Source: Candidatus Aerophobota bacterium
GTDB taxonomy: Bacteria > Aerophobota > Aerophobia > Aerophobales > B47-G16
Assembly: GCA_003648815.1 (NCBI GenBank)
Contig: QMPZ01000029.1
Coordinates: 1-13,946 of the forward strand
DNA length: 13,946 nt
Reading direction: 5' to 3'
Positions 1 to 7,752 of the stretch are shown piece after piece. Below the pieces are notes generated by a model. The model saw only the letters and a program-made list of their open reading frames with translations, was not told the DNA's origin and did no database searches. How positions within the stretch are numbered: position 1 is the first letter of the stretch; the number at the start of each line of letters is the position of its first letter. The translations under genes and the position numbers were made by a program.

Positions 1-609
1 CTACTCCTTTTGTACCTGATAGAGGAGAAAGGAAAAAAAGGAGGAGTAGCCAAGACGGTCTCCTTGGGCTTTCAACCGGAGAGGATAGCCGAGGAATTTG
101 GACTCCCCTTAGAGGAGACGCCTGTGGGTTTTAAGCACATCTGCGAGAAGATGCTAAAGGGGCAGGTCTTCTTTGGAGGAGAGGAAAGCGGAGGTTATGG
201 GTATCGGGATCACCTTCCGGAAAGGGATGGTCTTCTTTCCTCGCTTCTTTTGGTGGAGATGCTCACCAGAAAGGAAAAGCCCCTTTCGATGATCTTGAAG
301 GAGATGGAGGATAGGTTCGGCCGCTCGTTTTTCAAGAGGGTGGACCTTAAGCGGGAAAGGCTGATAAATAAGGAGAAGATGGTGGAGGAGTTTTCCTCCT
401 GCCCGCCCTCTTTTGTAGGAGGAATAGCGGTTAAAGAGGTGAAGACCATCGATGGGGTTAAATTCGTGATGGAAGATGGAAGTTGGCTTCTTCTCAGGCC
501 ATCGGGAACCGAACCGAAGATGAGGGTTTATGCCGAATCATCTGATAAACAGAAGCTTGCCAGGATCATAGAAGAGGGACTGGCGATGGCGAGGAAGATA
601 AATGTATGA
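1..609 (+). CDS. Phosphoglucomutase/phosphomannomutase, C-terminal part (5' end outside window)
   Basis: The frame is open to the window edge, so only about the last 203 residues are present. The family moves phosphate between C1 and C6 of hexose phosphates in the cytoplasm, feeding sugar-nucleotide and glycogen or cell-wall synthesis. Two signatures are visible: the sugar-binding loop GGEESGG (about 172-192), followed by an ERDG motif, and the phosphate-binding loop of domain 4, RPSGTEPKMRVY (about 496-531). PVGFKHI before the sugar loop also fits the family. The catalytic serine loop and the Mg-binding DGD motif lie in the missing N-terminal part. The C-terminus is intact and ends at TGA 607-609, overlapping the next start by 8 bases. 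Glucose versus mannose preference cannot be decided from this fragment. Confidence 0.93.
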   Translation, partial: LLLLYLIEEKGKKGGVAKTVSLGFQPERIAEEFGLPLEETPVGFKHICEKMLKGQVFFGGEESGGYGYRDHLPERDGLLSSLLLVEMLTRKEKPLSMILKEMEDRFGRSFFKRVDLKRERLINKEKMVEEFSSCPPSFVGGIAVKEVKTIDGVKFVMEDGSWLLLRPSGTEPKMRVYAESSDKQKLARIIEEGLAMARKINV

Positions 610-1147
610 GGATCTGCTGATAGCTGGATTTGGAGGACAGGGAATAATATTTGCTGGAAAGCTCTTAGCCTATGCAGCGCTGAGAGAGGGAAAGCAGGTT
701 ACCTACTTTCCCTCCTATGGAGCGGAGATGCGGGGAGGCACGGCCAACTGCACTGTCATAATTTCTACCTCATCAATTGCCTCTCCCATCATCTCCTCTC
801 CCAAGAACCTCATCGTGATGAGTCAGCCTTCCTTTTTGAAGTTCTTTCCCCGGGTCAAGGAAGGAGGAAGGGTGATTCTCAACTCTTCCTTAGTGAAGGA
901 AGAGTTAAAGCGCGACAAAGTCGAGGTGATTGAGATACCGGCTAACGATATCGCCGAAGGTCTGGGAAGCTCCCGAGTGGCTAATATGGTAATCCTTGGA
1001 GCATGGGCTAAGGTATCCGGGGCGGTCCGGGTGGATACACTTGTTCAATCTCTTAAAGATGTAATATCTAAGGATAAGATGGACCTGCTCGTCCTCAACG
1101 AACGAGCCTTAAGGGAGGGAGAGAGATTTGTCAAGCCAGCTCATTGA
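602..1147 (+). CDS. 2-oxoacid:ferredoxin oxidoreductase, gamma subunit (KorC-like)
   Basis: A 181-residue cytoplasmic protein of the pyruvate/ketoisovalerate oxidoreductase gamma family. In four-part enzymes (KorDABC, VorDABC) this subunit joins the thiamine-binding alpha and beta chains and a ferredoxin-like delta chain to convert 2-oxoacids and CoA to acyl-CoA, CO2 and reduced ferredoxin. Visible marks are the glycine-rich GFGGQG near residues 9-14, PSYGAEMRGGTANC at 37-50 and GGRVILNSS at 88-96. The PSYG..MRGGTAN block favours a 2-oxoglutarate or branched-chain type over indolepyruvate IorB. Length is normal for the family. The ATG at 602 follows GAGGA at a suitable distance and overlaps the end of the mutase gene. 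No alpha, beta or delta gene is adjacent: a mutase lies before it and a recombinase after it. The substrate is therefore open. Confidence 0.88.
   Translation: MYEDLLIAGFGGQGIIFAGKLLAYAALREGKQVTYFPSYGAEMRGGTANCTVIISTSSIASPIISSPKNLIVMSQPSFLKFFPRVKEGGRVILNSSLVKEELKRDKVEVIEIPANDIAEGLGSSRVANMVILGAWAKVSGAVRVDTLVQSLKDVISKDKMDLLVLNERALREGERFVKPAH
1112..1118 (+). promoter_or_regulatory. Ribosome binding site deciding the TTG start of the xer gene
   Basis: AGGGAGG lies 9 bases before the TTG at 1128, inside the last codons of the korC-like gene. There is no ATG or GTG near the conserved N-terminus, so this site supports the TTG start. Confidence 0.6.
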
Positions 1148-1994
1148 GTCCTTCTTTGATCATCTGGAGGTGGAAAGGGGGCTTTCTCCACATACCATAA
1201 AGGCTTACAGGAATGACTTAAAGCAGTATGCAAGGTGGCTTAAGGTAGATATTTTGAAAGCAGATTCCTCTCTTATCGGACAATATGTGTCCGAGCTTAG
1301 AAAAAGATACGGGCCTTCCAGCATAGCCAGGAAGCTATCCGCCATCCGTATGTTCTACAGGTTTCTTCACTCGGAGGGAAAGGGCAGTGGTAATCCCTTA
1401 GAGGACATTACCTCCCCCCGACCGGGAAGGAAGATTCCCCGCTATCTTTCCCTTAAAGAAGTGGAGCGACTTTTGAACGCTCCCTCCGGGAATACTCTTT
1501 TGGAGATCAGGGATAGGGCAATCCTGGAGGTCTTGTATGGGGCGGGCCTTCGTATTTCGGAGTTGGTCAACTTGAACCTTTCTGACTTGAAGTTAAAACA
1601 GGGATGGATAAGGGTTCTGGGGAAGGGATCAAAGGAACGTATCATTCCCTTGGGGAAAAAGGCCTGTCAGTGGGTGAGAAGGTACCTGAGGGCAAGGAGA
1701 ACAGGTAAAGGGGAGGATGGTCCTCTTTTTTGCAATCGTTATGGGGAAAGGATTTCCCGACAAAGCTGTTGGAAGATGATCAAAAAATATGCCCGCAAGG
1801 CAGGCATAAACAAGGAGATGTCCCCTCACACCCTTCGGCATTCCTTTGCCACTCACCTTCTCTCGCGAGATGCGGACCTTCGTTCAGTACAGGAGCTTTT
1901 GGGTCATAGCAACATCAGCACTACTCAGATCTACACCCACATCACCCAGGAGCGTTTGAGGAGGGTCTACAAAAAATATCACCCAAGAGCTTGA
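1128..1994 (+). CDS. xerD: Tyrosine recombinase XerC/XerD
   Basis: A 288-residue site-specific recombinase expected to resolve chromosome dimers at dif near the septum with a partner Xer protein. The N-terminal SAM-like DNA-binding domain covers about residues 1-90 (ERGLSPHTIKAYRNDL) and the catalytic domain about 105-280. All six active-site residues are visible: R142 (GAGLRISEL), K166 (GKGSKER), H234 and R237 (SPHTLRHSFATH), H260 (LLGHSNISTT) and the nucleophile Y269 (QIYTHI). The C-terminus, THITQERLRRV to HPRA, resembles XerD more than XerC, but separating the two needs a tree. The TTG start is backed by AGGGAGG and overlaps the previous gene by 20 bases. Operon position among housekeeping genes and full length argue for a cellular Xer rather than a phage or integron integrase. 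Confidence 0.92.
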   Translation: MSSQLIESFFDHLEVERGLSPHTIKAYRNDLKQYARWLKVDILKADSSLIGQYVSELRKRYGPSSIARKLSAIRMFYRFLHSEGKGSGNPLEDITSPRPGRKIPRYLSLKEVERLLNAPSGNTLLEIRDRAILEVLYGAGLRISELVNLNLSDLKLKQGWIRVLGKGSKERIIPLGKKACQWVRRYLRARRTGKGEDGPLFCNRYGERISRQSCWKMIKKYARKAGINKEMSPHTLRHSFATHLLSRDADLRSVQELLGHSNISTTQIYTHITQERLRRVYKKYHPRA

Positions 1995-1995
1995 A

Positions 1996-4602
1996 ATGCA
2001 AATAATTACCACTCACATCGGGACGGACTTCGACGCCTTGGCCTCGATGGTGGCAGCGAGGAAGCTATATCCGGGAGCAAGCATATGTTTTCCTGGCTCC
2101 TTGTCCAGGGAGGTGAAGTTGTTTATGCACCTTTATGGAAAGCTGGTCCCCAACGTAAAGGTGGAGGAGATTGACCTGGACAAGGTAACCCGGCTGATCA
2201 TCGTAGATACCCGCTGGATTGACAGGATAGGAGTCTTCGGTGAGCTCGTTGGAAGGAAAAGTGTGGAGATCCACATATATGACCATCATCCGTCTCACTG
2301 CGGAGATATAGAAGGAGATGGAGGAATATGCAAGGAAGTGGGGGCTAACATCAGCATCCTGACTAAGCTGATAAAGGAAAGGAATATCTTCATCAGCCCG
2401 GCTGAGGCAAGCCTTTTTACCCTGGGAATTTATGAGGATACCGGTTCTTTAAGGTTTAGCTCCACCACTCCTCTTGACCTTGAGATGGCCAGCTTCCTGC
2501 TTTCTAAAGGAGCAAGCCTTGAGCTGGTCTCGAGCTTCTTAAACAGAGGACTGACGGAAAAACAGACCTTCGTATTAAACGATTTCTTGAGAAAAGCTAA
2601 GACGAGAACCATTAACGGGATAGAGGTGGTGATGGTGGTCACCGAGGTCGAGGAGTTTGTGGGGGGACTGTCCCTTCCCCTGCATAAATTTATTGACCTG
2701 AAAAATATCAGGTTGATTTTCGCCCTGATAAAGACAAAGGATAGGGTCTATATGATCGCCCGTTCGCGAGTTCCCTCGGTCAACGTCGCCGAGATACTTT
2801 CTGCCTTCGGAGGAGGAGGGCATAACTTCGCTGCCTCTGCTCTGATCAAGGGCAGGGATGTGGAGGAAATAGAGCAAGAGCTTTATCAAATCTTAAAGAA
2901 GAGACTGAAACCTTCCCTTATGGTGAGGGAGGTGATGAGCAGGCCGGTGATAACTGTCTCCCCTCATACCTCAATTAAGGAGGCTAAGGAGATTCTGCAA
3001 AGATACCTGATAGAAGTCCTGCCCGTGGTGGAGAAGGGTAAGGTAGTAGGGATAGTTCCTCGGGAAAGGATAGAGCGTTTAGCTGTCCAGAACAGTTCCA
3101 AGATCACCCTGAAAAGCTACCTTTCGCCTAAGTTCGTGGCCATCAGCCCGGATGTCTCCATAAGAAGGGCTCAGGAGGTGATGATGGAGGAGGAGGTAGG
3201 AAGACTTTTTGTCATGGAAGATGACAGGATACTGGGAGTTCTTACCGGCTCTGATCTCTTAGAGGCGTTTCATCGAGGAAAGGAAAAAGGAGCAGGTGAG
3301 AAGCTGGTGAGCTTGGAGCAGCTTTTAAAGGAGCGGGTTCCCGCAAGGATTCGACATCTGATGAGGCAGGCAGGAAAGGTGGCTCATCAGATGGGCTATA
3401 GAGCCTTTATAGTGGGTGGATTTGTAAGGGACCTTCTTCTGGGGATAGAGAACCTGGACATAGACCTGGTGATTGAGGGAGAGGGAATACCCTTTGCCCT
3501 TCAATTTGCCCGCAGGATAGGAGCAAAGGTCGTAACACACAGGGAATTTGGGACAGCTACCCTCACCCTTTCCGATGGTTTCAAGCTGGATATAGCCACC
3601 TCTCGCAAGGAGTTTTACCCCGAGCCTGCTGCTCTTCCTCAAGTCAAGCCAGCTTCTTTGCGTGAGGACCTTTTGCGTCGAGACTTTACCCTCAATGCCA
3701 TGGCCATAGACCTCGGACCTTCAAACTTTGGCAAGCTAATAGATTTTTTCGGAGGGCAGAATGACCTCATAGAGGGAAAGGTGAGGGTCCTGCACGAGAA
3801 AAGCTTCATCGATGACCCCACCAGGGTATTCAGGGCGGTAAGGTTTGAGCAAAGATACGGCTTTCTCATCGAGGAGGAGACAGAGAGGCTGATCAGGGAG
3901 GTGCTGGAAAAGAGAATTTTTCACAGGTTAACGAGAGAAAGGATTAAGGAGGAGCTAATTCAGATTCTCGAGGAGGATAAGCCAGAGAAAGCCATCCGCA
4001 GGATGCAGGATTTAGGGGTTCTGGAGGCAATTTACCCTGGTATGCGCCTCACCCCTGAAGGGGAGAAAGTTTTAGACCGTTTGGTAGATGTATTTGCCTG
4101 GGTTGAGATTCTCTCTGAGGAAAGGCCAAGGAAGTGGCTAACTCGCCTTTTGGTTTTATTGGAGCCCTTAAGTGAAGATAAGGTAAAGGATTTCTGTCAG
4201 AGCTACAGGTTCACCAGAGAGGAAAGAAGCTGCATCATCGAAGCTAAAAGTAAGGTAAAGGGTTTGGTGGAAAAGCTAAGAAGTCCAGAATATCTTGCTC
4301 CCAGCTTTATCTATTATCTTTTAGAGCCCCTTCCTCAGGAACTTCTTCTCTTGGCTATGGCTAAGACAGAGGAAAAGTTGGTGAAAAAGCGCATATTTTT
4401 CTATCTTTCTCGTCTGAAAGATGTCAGGATAGAAGTGGACGGACAGGACTTAAAACGTATGGGCTACAGACCTTCCCCAAAGTTCAGGCAGATTCTAAAT
4501 GAGGTCAAAAAAGCTCGTCTGGATGGAAAGGTAAGGACGAAGGAGGAGGAGATAAGTTATATAAGGGAAAAGTTTCCCGATGAAGCTAAGGAGGATAAAT
4601 GA
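1996..4602 (+). CDS. DHH phosphoesterase-CBS-tRNA nucleotidyltransferase fusion (A-adding/CCA-adding type)
   Basis: An 868-residue three-part protein. Residues 1-300 are a DHH/DHHA1 phosphoesterase: H7, D11 and D13 in HIGTDFDAL, D71 in VDTRW, DHH at 96-98, D148, and FGGGGH at 271-276. Residues 306-362 and 371-427 are two CBS domains, which usually bind adenine nucleotides. From about 465 comes a class II nucleotidyltransferase: GGFVRD at 474-479, metal-binding D488 and D490, RRDFTLNAMA at 561-570 and DPTRVFRAVRF at 607-617, then the helical tRNA-binding body. It should add A, or the whole CCA, to tRNA 3' ends. The same layout is known in the Aquifex aeolicus A-adding enzyme (824 residues), which works with a separate CC-adding enzyme, so A-adding is my inference. 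The role of the DHH part in such fusions is not settled. The ATG lies one base after the xer stop; coupling to the upstream gene is likely. Confidence 0.93.
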   Translation: MQIITTHIGTDFDALASMVAARKLYPGASICFPGSLSREVKLFMHLYGKLVPNVKVEEIDLDKVTRLIIVDTRWIDRIGVFGELVGRKSVEIHIYDHHPSHCGDIEGDGGICKEVGANISILTKLIKERNIFISPAEASLFTLGIYEDTGSLRFSSTTPLDLEMASFLLSKGASLELVSSFLNRGLTEKQTFVLNDFLRKAKTRTINGIEVVMVVTEVEEFVGGLSLPLHKFIDLKNIRLIFALIKTKDRVYMIARSRVPSVNVAEILSAFGGGGHNFAASALIKGRDVEEIEQELYQILKKRLKPSLMVREVMSRPVITVSPHTSIKEAKEILQRYLIEVLPVVEKGKVVGIVPRERIERLAVQNSSKITLKSYLSPKFVAISPDVSIRRAQEVMMEEEVGRLFVMEDDRILGVLTGSDLLEAFHRGKEKGAGEKLVSLEQLLKERVPARIRHLMRQAGKVAHQMGYRAFIVGGFVRDLLLGIENLDIDLVIEGEGIPFALQFARRIGAKVVTHREFGTATLTLSDGFKLDIATSRKEFYPEPAALPQVKPASLREDLLRRDFTLNAMAIDLGPSNFGKLIDFFGGQNDLIEGKVRVLHEKSFIDDPTRVFRAVRFEQRYGFLIEEETERLIREVLEKRIFHRLTRERIKEELIQILEEDKPEKAIRRMQDLGVLEAIYPGMRLTPEGEKVLDRLVDVFAWVEILSEERPRKWLTRLLVLLEPLSEDKVKDFCQSYRFTREERSCIIEAKSKVKGLVEKLRSPEYLAPSFIYYLLEPLPQELLLLAMAKTEEKLVKKRIFFYLSRLKDVRIEVDGQDLKRMGYRPSPKFRQILNEVKKARLDGKVRTKEEEISYIREKFPDEAKEDK
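4588..4594 (+). promoter_or_regulatory. Strong ribosome binding site for the M50 protease gene
   Basis: AAGGAGG lies 4 bases before the ATG at 4599, within the last codons of the nucleotidyltransferase gene. It indicates efficient initiation on the shared message. Confidence 0.65.
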
Positions 4603-5240
4603 AAGTTATCGTTCTGTTTTTTTCCTTGATAATTCTTCTTTTTTCCATAATCTTTCATGAATGTGCTCATGGGCTTATGGCTGAAAGACGTGGGGACCCC
4701 ACGGCACGAGATGCGGGAAGGATAACTCTTAACCCCATTCCACATTTAGACCCCATTGGTTCGATTCTTTTGCCGGGCATTATGATTCTGATGAGCCTGG
4801 CGGGAGCTCCCCTTATCATCTTTGGCTGGGCAAAGCCTGTACCCATCAATCCCTATAACCTGAACGATCCCAAAAGGGATATGATGTGGATAGGACTGGC
4901 GGGACCAGCGGCAAATCTCATCCTGGCCATCTTTTTCAGCCTGATCTTTCGCCTCATAGCCAGTCCTCTCTCCTTAGCAGCTACGCTCCTCTTTTATGGA
5001 GTTGTGATTAATCTGGTTCTGGCATTTTTCAACCTGATTCCCATTCCACCCCTCGACGGTTCCAGGATCTTAGCTGGACTTCTTCCCGAAAGCTATAGCT
5101 ACAGACTCTTGCAGATAGAACGCTTCGGCTTTATAATCCTGATTATATTGCTGATAAGTGGGGCTCTAAGCTTCCTTTTTAACTTAGCCATGAGACTGAG
5201 CGTTCTCTTGACCGGGGTATATCCGACTTTCTTAGGTTGA
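4599..5240 (+). CDS. Site-2 protease family M50 membrane metallopeptidase
   Basis: A 213-residue, highly hydrophobic inner-membrane protein of the small site-2 protease group. The zinc-binding HExxH is HECAH at residues 20-24, placed in the first membrane segment as expected. The second metal-binding signature is NLIPIPPLDGSRIL at 145-158, with D153 as likely third ligand. GWAKPVPINP (76-85) and AGPAANLILA (101-110) are also typical. Membrane segments can be read at about 3-25, 53-76, 97-120, 127-148 and 175-197. There is no PDZ domain, unlike RseP. Family members cut transmembrane segments of substrates such as anti-sigma factors; no substrate is suggested here. The ATG overlaps the previous stop by 4 bases (ATGA). 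From memory, the order xer, DHH-CBS-nucleotidyltransferase, M50 protease recurs in other bacteria such as Geobacter relatives. Confidence 0.92.
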   Translation: MKVIVLFFSLIILLFSIIFHECAHGLMAERRGDPTARDAGRITLNPIPHLDPIGSILLPGIMILMSLAGAPLIIFGWAKPVPINPYNLNDPKRDMMWIGLAGPAANLILAIFFSLIFRLIASPLSLAATLLFYGVVINLVLAFFNLIPIPPLDGSRILAGLLPESYSYRLLQIERFGFIILIILLISGALSFLFNLAMRLSVLLTGVYPTFLG

Positions 5241-5250
5241 AAGGCTTTTT
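5227..5250 (+). terminator. Weak candidate intrinsic terminator of the left operon
   Basis: CTTTC and GAAAG (5227-5231 and 5239-5243) can form a 5-base stem with a 7-base loop, followed after GC by TTTTT and more T-rich sequence. It overlaps the protease stop codon. The stem is short and AT-rich, so termination here is uncertain. The 33-base gap between the two convergent genes holds nothing stronger on either strand. Confidence 0.28.
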
Positions 5251-5273
5251 ATTCTTTGGAAGGAGGGCAACTT

Positions 5274-6326
5274 CTAACTTACTATTTCTATTCCCCTGTG
5301 TCCTTCGGTAATTTCCCCTATCCTCTTGGCTTCCTCTCCCTGCTCTTCAAGAGCCTTGAGGACAGGTTTTTCTTCCTCAGGCGAGACCATCAAGGCCATC
5401 CCTATCCCCATATTAAATACCCTGAACATCTCCTCCTCTTCAATTTTGCCTTCCTGCTGGATTATACGAAAGATGGGATGAACCTTCCACCTTCCCTTAT
5501 ATAGTTTTGCCCTGCACCCCTCAGGGAGGATTCGTGGGATGTTTCTCATCATTCCTCCTCCGGTAATGTGGGCAATCCCCTTTATGCTGAACCTGTCCAG
5601 CAGGAACAATATCTGAGGGGCGTAGATGCGTGTGGGCTCTAAAAGTTCCTCCTCAAGGCTTCTGCCCAGAATGTCCTCTGTTTTTTTCTCGGAAAAGCCC
5701 CTCCTCTCGAAGAAAACCTTTCTGACTAAGGAAAATCCATTGCTATGCAATCCTGAGGAGGAAATTCCCAAAATCTTATCCCCTGGGCTGATCTTTGAGC
5801 CATCGATTATCTTTTCCCTTTCCACAACTCCCACGGCAAATCCAGCCAGATCATATTCTCCTTCTCTGTAAAACGAGGGCATCTCCGCCGTCTCCCCTCC
5901 CAGGAGAACGCAGCCGGCTCTTCTGCATCCCTCTATTATGCCGCAGATGATCTGTTTTCCTGTATCTAAGGAGAGCCTTCCCATGGCCAGGTAATCAAGA
6001 AAAAAGAGTGGTTTTGCCCCCTGAGCTAAAAGGTCGTTCACGCACATGGCCACCAGGTCTATCCCTACGGTGTCGTGCCTTCCGAACTTTTGAGCTACCT
6101 TTAACTTTGTTCCCACTCCATCGGTGGTGGCCACCAGGACCGGGTGTCTGTAGGCCTCCTTATTTAAGGAGTACAGGCCGGAGAAAAATCCTATCTCCGA
6201 TAGGACCTGATAGGAGGTAAAGGAGCGCGTCTTCTCCCTTATCCATCGGGCAAGCTCCTCTCCTCTTTCCACGCTTACCCCGGCATCTTCATAGGTTAGC
6301 TTTTTCTCTTCCCTTTCTTTCCTCAT
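5274..6326 (-). CDS. purM: Phosphoribosylformylglycinamidine cyclo-ligase (AIR synthase)
   Basis: A 350-residue cytoplasmic enzyme of de novo purine synthesis that closes formylglycinamidine ribonucleotide to aminoimidazole ribonucleotide using ATP. Family signatures are TYEDAGVSVERGEEL (11-25), TTDGVGTKLKVA (67-78), the VGIDLVAMCVNDLL block (87-100), GGETAEMP (143-150), SSGLHSNGFSLVR (190-202), HITGGGMMRNIPR (253-265) and FNMGIGMAL (304-312). Length matches E. coli PurM (345). The chosen ATG at 6326 is 4 bases after the purF stop and has GGAAGG 10 bases upstream. A TTG at 6350 would add 8 residues and overlap purF, but has no ribosome binding site. It is last in the right block, directly after purF, which makes the preceding committed step. 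Confidence 0.96.
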   Translation of the reverse strand: MRKEREEKKLTYEDAGVSVERGEELARWIREKTRSFTSYQVLSEIGFFSGLYSLNKEAYRHPVLVATTDGVGTKLKVAQKFGRHDTVGIDLVAMCVNDLLAQGAKPLFFLDYLAMGRLSLDTGKQIICGIIEGCRRAGCVLLGGETAEMPSFYREGEYDLAGFAVGVVEREKIIDGSKISPGDKILGISSSGLHSNGFSLVRKVFFERRGFSEKKTEDILGRSLEEELLEPTRIYAPQILFLLDRFSIKGIAHITGGGMMRNIPRILPEGCRAKLYKGRWKVHPIFRIIQQEGKIEEEEMFRVFNMGIGMALMVSPEEEKPVLKALEEQGEEAKRIGEITEGHRGIEIVS

Positions 6327-6330
6327 ATTT

Positions 6331-7713
6331 TTACAGCCTTCCCGTCTCAAAGATGTACTTCGTCTGGGGATGAACTTCGAGGGAGTAATCTCCGTTGAAA
6401 CAGGCGGTGCAGTAGCTTTGTGGATTCTTTACACAGCTTAAAAGCCCCTCTAAGCTTAAATATCCCAAGCTGTCCGCTCCTATTATTTGCCTTATCTCCT
6501 CTACCGTGTGGGTGGAGGCAATGAGTTCTCTCTGAATGGGAGTGTCGATTCCGAAAAAGCAGGGAAACTTGATGGGGGGTGAGGAGATGCGAAAGTGAAC
6601 TTCCTTAGCTCCGGCTTCTCTGAGGAGGCGAATTATCTTCCTACAGGTAGTTCCCCTTACAATGGAGTCATCCACCAGGACAACTCTTTTCCCCTTTAGT
6701 ACATCTTTTACCGGGTTCAGCTTTATCTTTACCTCCATATCCCGCAAAAACTTTACTGGCTCGATGAACGTTCTTCCTATGTAGTGATTTCGAGTAAGTC
6801 CCATTCCAAAGGGGATTTTGCTCTCCTGAGCATAGCCCAAGGCGGCAGATACCCCCGAATCCGGAACGGGTATCACCAGATCCGCCTTAGCTGGATGTTC
6901 TTGGGCTAAGCGCCTTCCGAGTTTTTCCCTCACGCAGTGGACGCTTTCCTCGAAGACTAAACTGTCAGGACGGGCAAAATAGATGTGTTCGAAGATGCAC
7001 TGGCTGACCCTGGATTGGGGCAGGAAAAAGGATTTTAGACCCTTCTCATCGATGACCAGAACCTCTCCCGGCCTTATCTGCCGAATGTACTTTGCTCCCA
7101 AGAGATCAAGGGCGCAGGTCTCGGAGGCTAAAATGAAACTTTCTCCGAGTTTCCCCAAAACCAGGGGTCGAAATCCCTGAGGGTCTCGCGCTCCGATGAG
7201 CTGATGATTGGTGAGAAGAAGAAGGGAGTAGGCCCCCTTAACCTCTTTCAAGGCCTCCAGAAGAGCTCTTCTTTTTCCCAGTGACTTGGAAGCTCTGGTG
7301 ATGAGGTGTACTATCACCTCGGTGTCCATAGTGGTCTGGAAGATCGAGCCTTTGGACTCCAGCTTTTCCCTAAGTTCAGATGCGTTGATGAGGTTACCGT
7401 TGTGAGAGAGAGCAATTCCCTCTCCGAAGAAGTTTATGAGGAGAGGTTGCACGTTGATCGATGCGGACGAACCCATGGTGGAGTAGCGGTTGTGTCCGAT
7501 GGCTATGTGGCCGATAAGGGTTTTCAGGATTTCCTCGTTGAATACCTCATTGACCAGGCCCATTCCCCGATGAACGCAGACGTTGAACCCATCTGAGGAG
7601 ACTATTCCTGCACTCTCCTGCCCCCGATGTTGAAGGGCGTAAAGCCCCAGGTAAGTCAGCTTCGCTGCCTGGGGATGGTTGTATATGCCGAAGACCCCGC
7701 ATTTTTCTCGCAC
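6331..7713 (-). CDS. purF: Amidophosphoribosyltransferase, iron-sulfur type
   Basis: The first committed purine enzyme, making phosphoribosylamine from PRPP and glutamine. With the GTG start at 7713 it has 460 residues. The N-terminal Ntn glutaminase begins at C5 (KCGVFGIYNH), followed by LQHRGQESAGI, HNRYSTMG and SHNGNL. The phosphoribosyltransferase half has the PRPP loop VVLVDDSIVRGTT at 344-356. Cysteines at 239 (SQCIFEHIYFARPDS), 385 (FPCFFGID), 435 and 438 (YCTACF) match the four 4Fe-4S ligands of Bacillus subtilis PurF, which has an oxygen-labile cluster and a removable propeptide; E. coli PurF lacks these. A propeptide of MREK must be cut for C5 to be the N-terminal nucleophile. A TTG at 7749 extends the frame by 12 residues but lacks a ribosome binding site; AAGGAGGGAGG fits the GTG. 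Confidence 0.96.
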   Translation of the reverse strand: MREKCGVFGIYNHPQAAKLTYLGLYALQHRGQESAGIVSSDGFNVCVHRGMGLVNEVFNEEILKTLIGHIAIGHNRYSTMGSSASINVQPLLINFFGEGIALSHNGNLINASELREKLESKGSIFQTTMDTEVIVHLITRASKSLGKRRALLEALKEVKGAYSLLLLTNHQLIGARDPQGFRPLVLGKLGESFILASETCALDLLGAKYIRQIRPGEVLVIDEKGLKSFFLPQSRVSQCIFEHIYFARPDSLVFEESVHCVREKLGRRLAQEHPAKADLVIPVPDSGVSAALGYAQESKIPFGMGLTRNHYIGRTFIEPVKFLRDMEVKIKLNPVKDVLKGKRVVLVDDSIVRGTTCRKIIRLLREAGAKEVHFRISSPPIKFPCFFGIDTPIQRELIASTHTVEEIRQIIGADSLGYLSLEGLLSCVKNPQSYCTACFNGDYSLEVHPQTKYIFETGRL

Positions 7714-7719
7714 GAAATA

Positions 7720-7730
7720 CCTCCCTCCTT
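7720..7730 (-). promoter_or_regulatory. purF: Strong ribosome binding site deciding the GTG start of purF
   Basis: On the minus strand AAGGAGGGAGG ends 6 bases before the GTG at 7713. It lies inside the longer possible frame from TTG 7749, and that TTG has no such site, so the shorter protein is preferred. Confidence 0.7.
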
Positions 7731-7752
7731 TTTCGCTAAGCTCTCTCAATAA

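Noticed and set aside
1128..1994. Tyrosine recombinase as a sign of an integrated mobile element
   Set aside because: It is full-length, Xer-like and translationally coupled to housekeeping genes. I see no attachment-site repeats, phage genes or cargo around it.
2575..2889. 104-codon and similar - strand frames inside the nucleotidyltransferase fusion gene (also 3325-3642)
   Set aside because: They lie wholly inside a gene with intact domain motifs, have no good ribosome binding site that I can see, and show no family resemblance.
5256..5504. 82-codon + strand frame just after the protease gene, preceded by GGAGG-like bases
   Set aside because: It lies almost wholly opposite the conserved 3' end of purM, and its Phe/Tyr/Pro-rich product looks like antisense of coding sequence.
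6327..6350. TTG at 6350 as the purM start
   Set aside because: It would overlap purF by 20 bases with no upstream Shine-Dalgarno sequence, while the ATG at 6326 has GGAAGG 10 bases before it.
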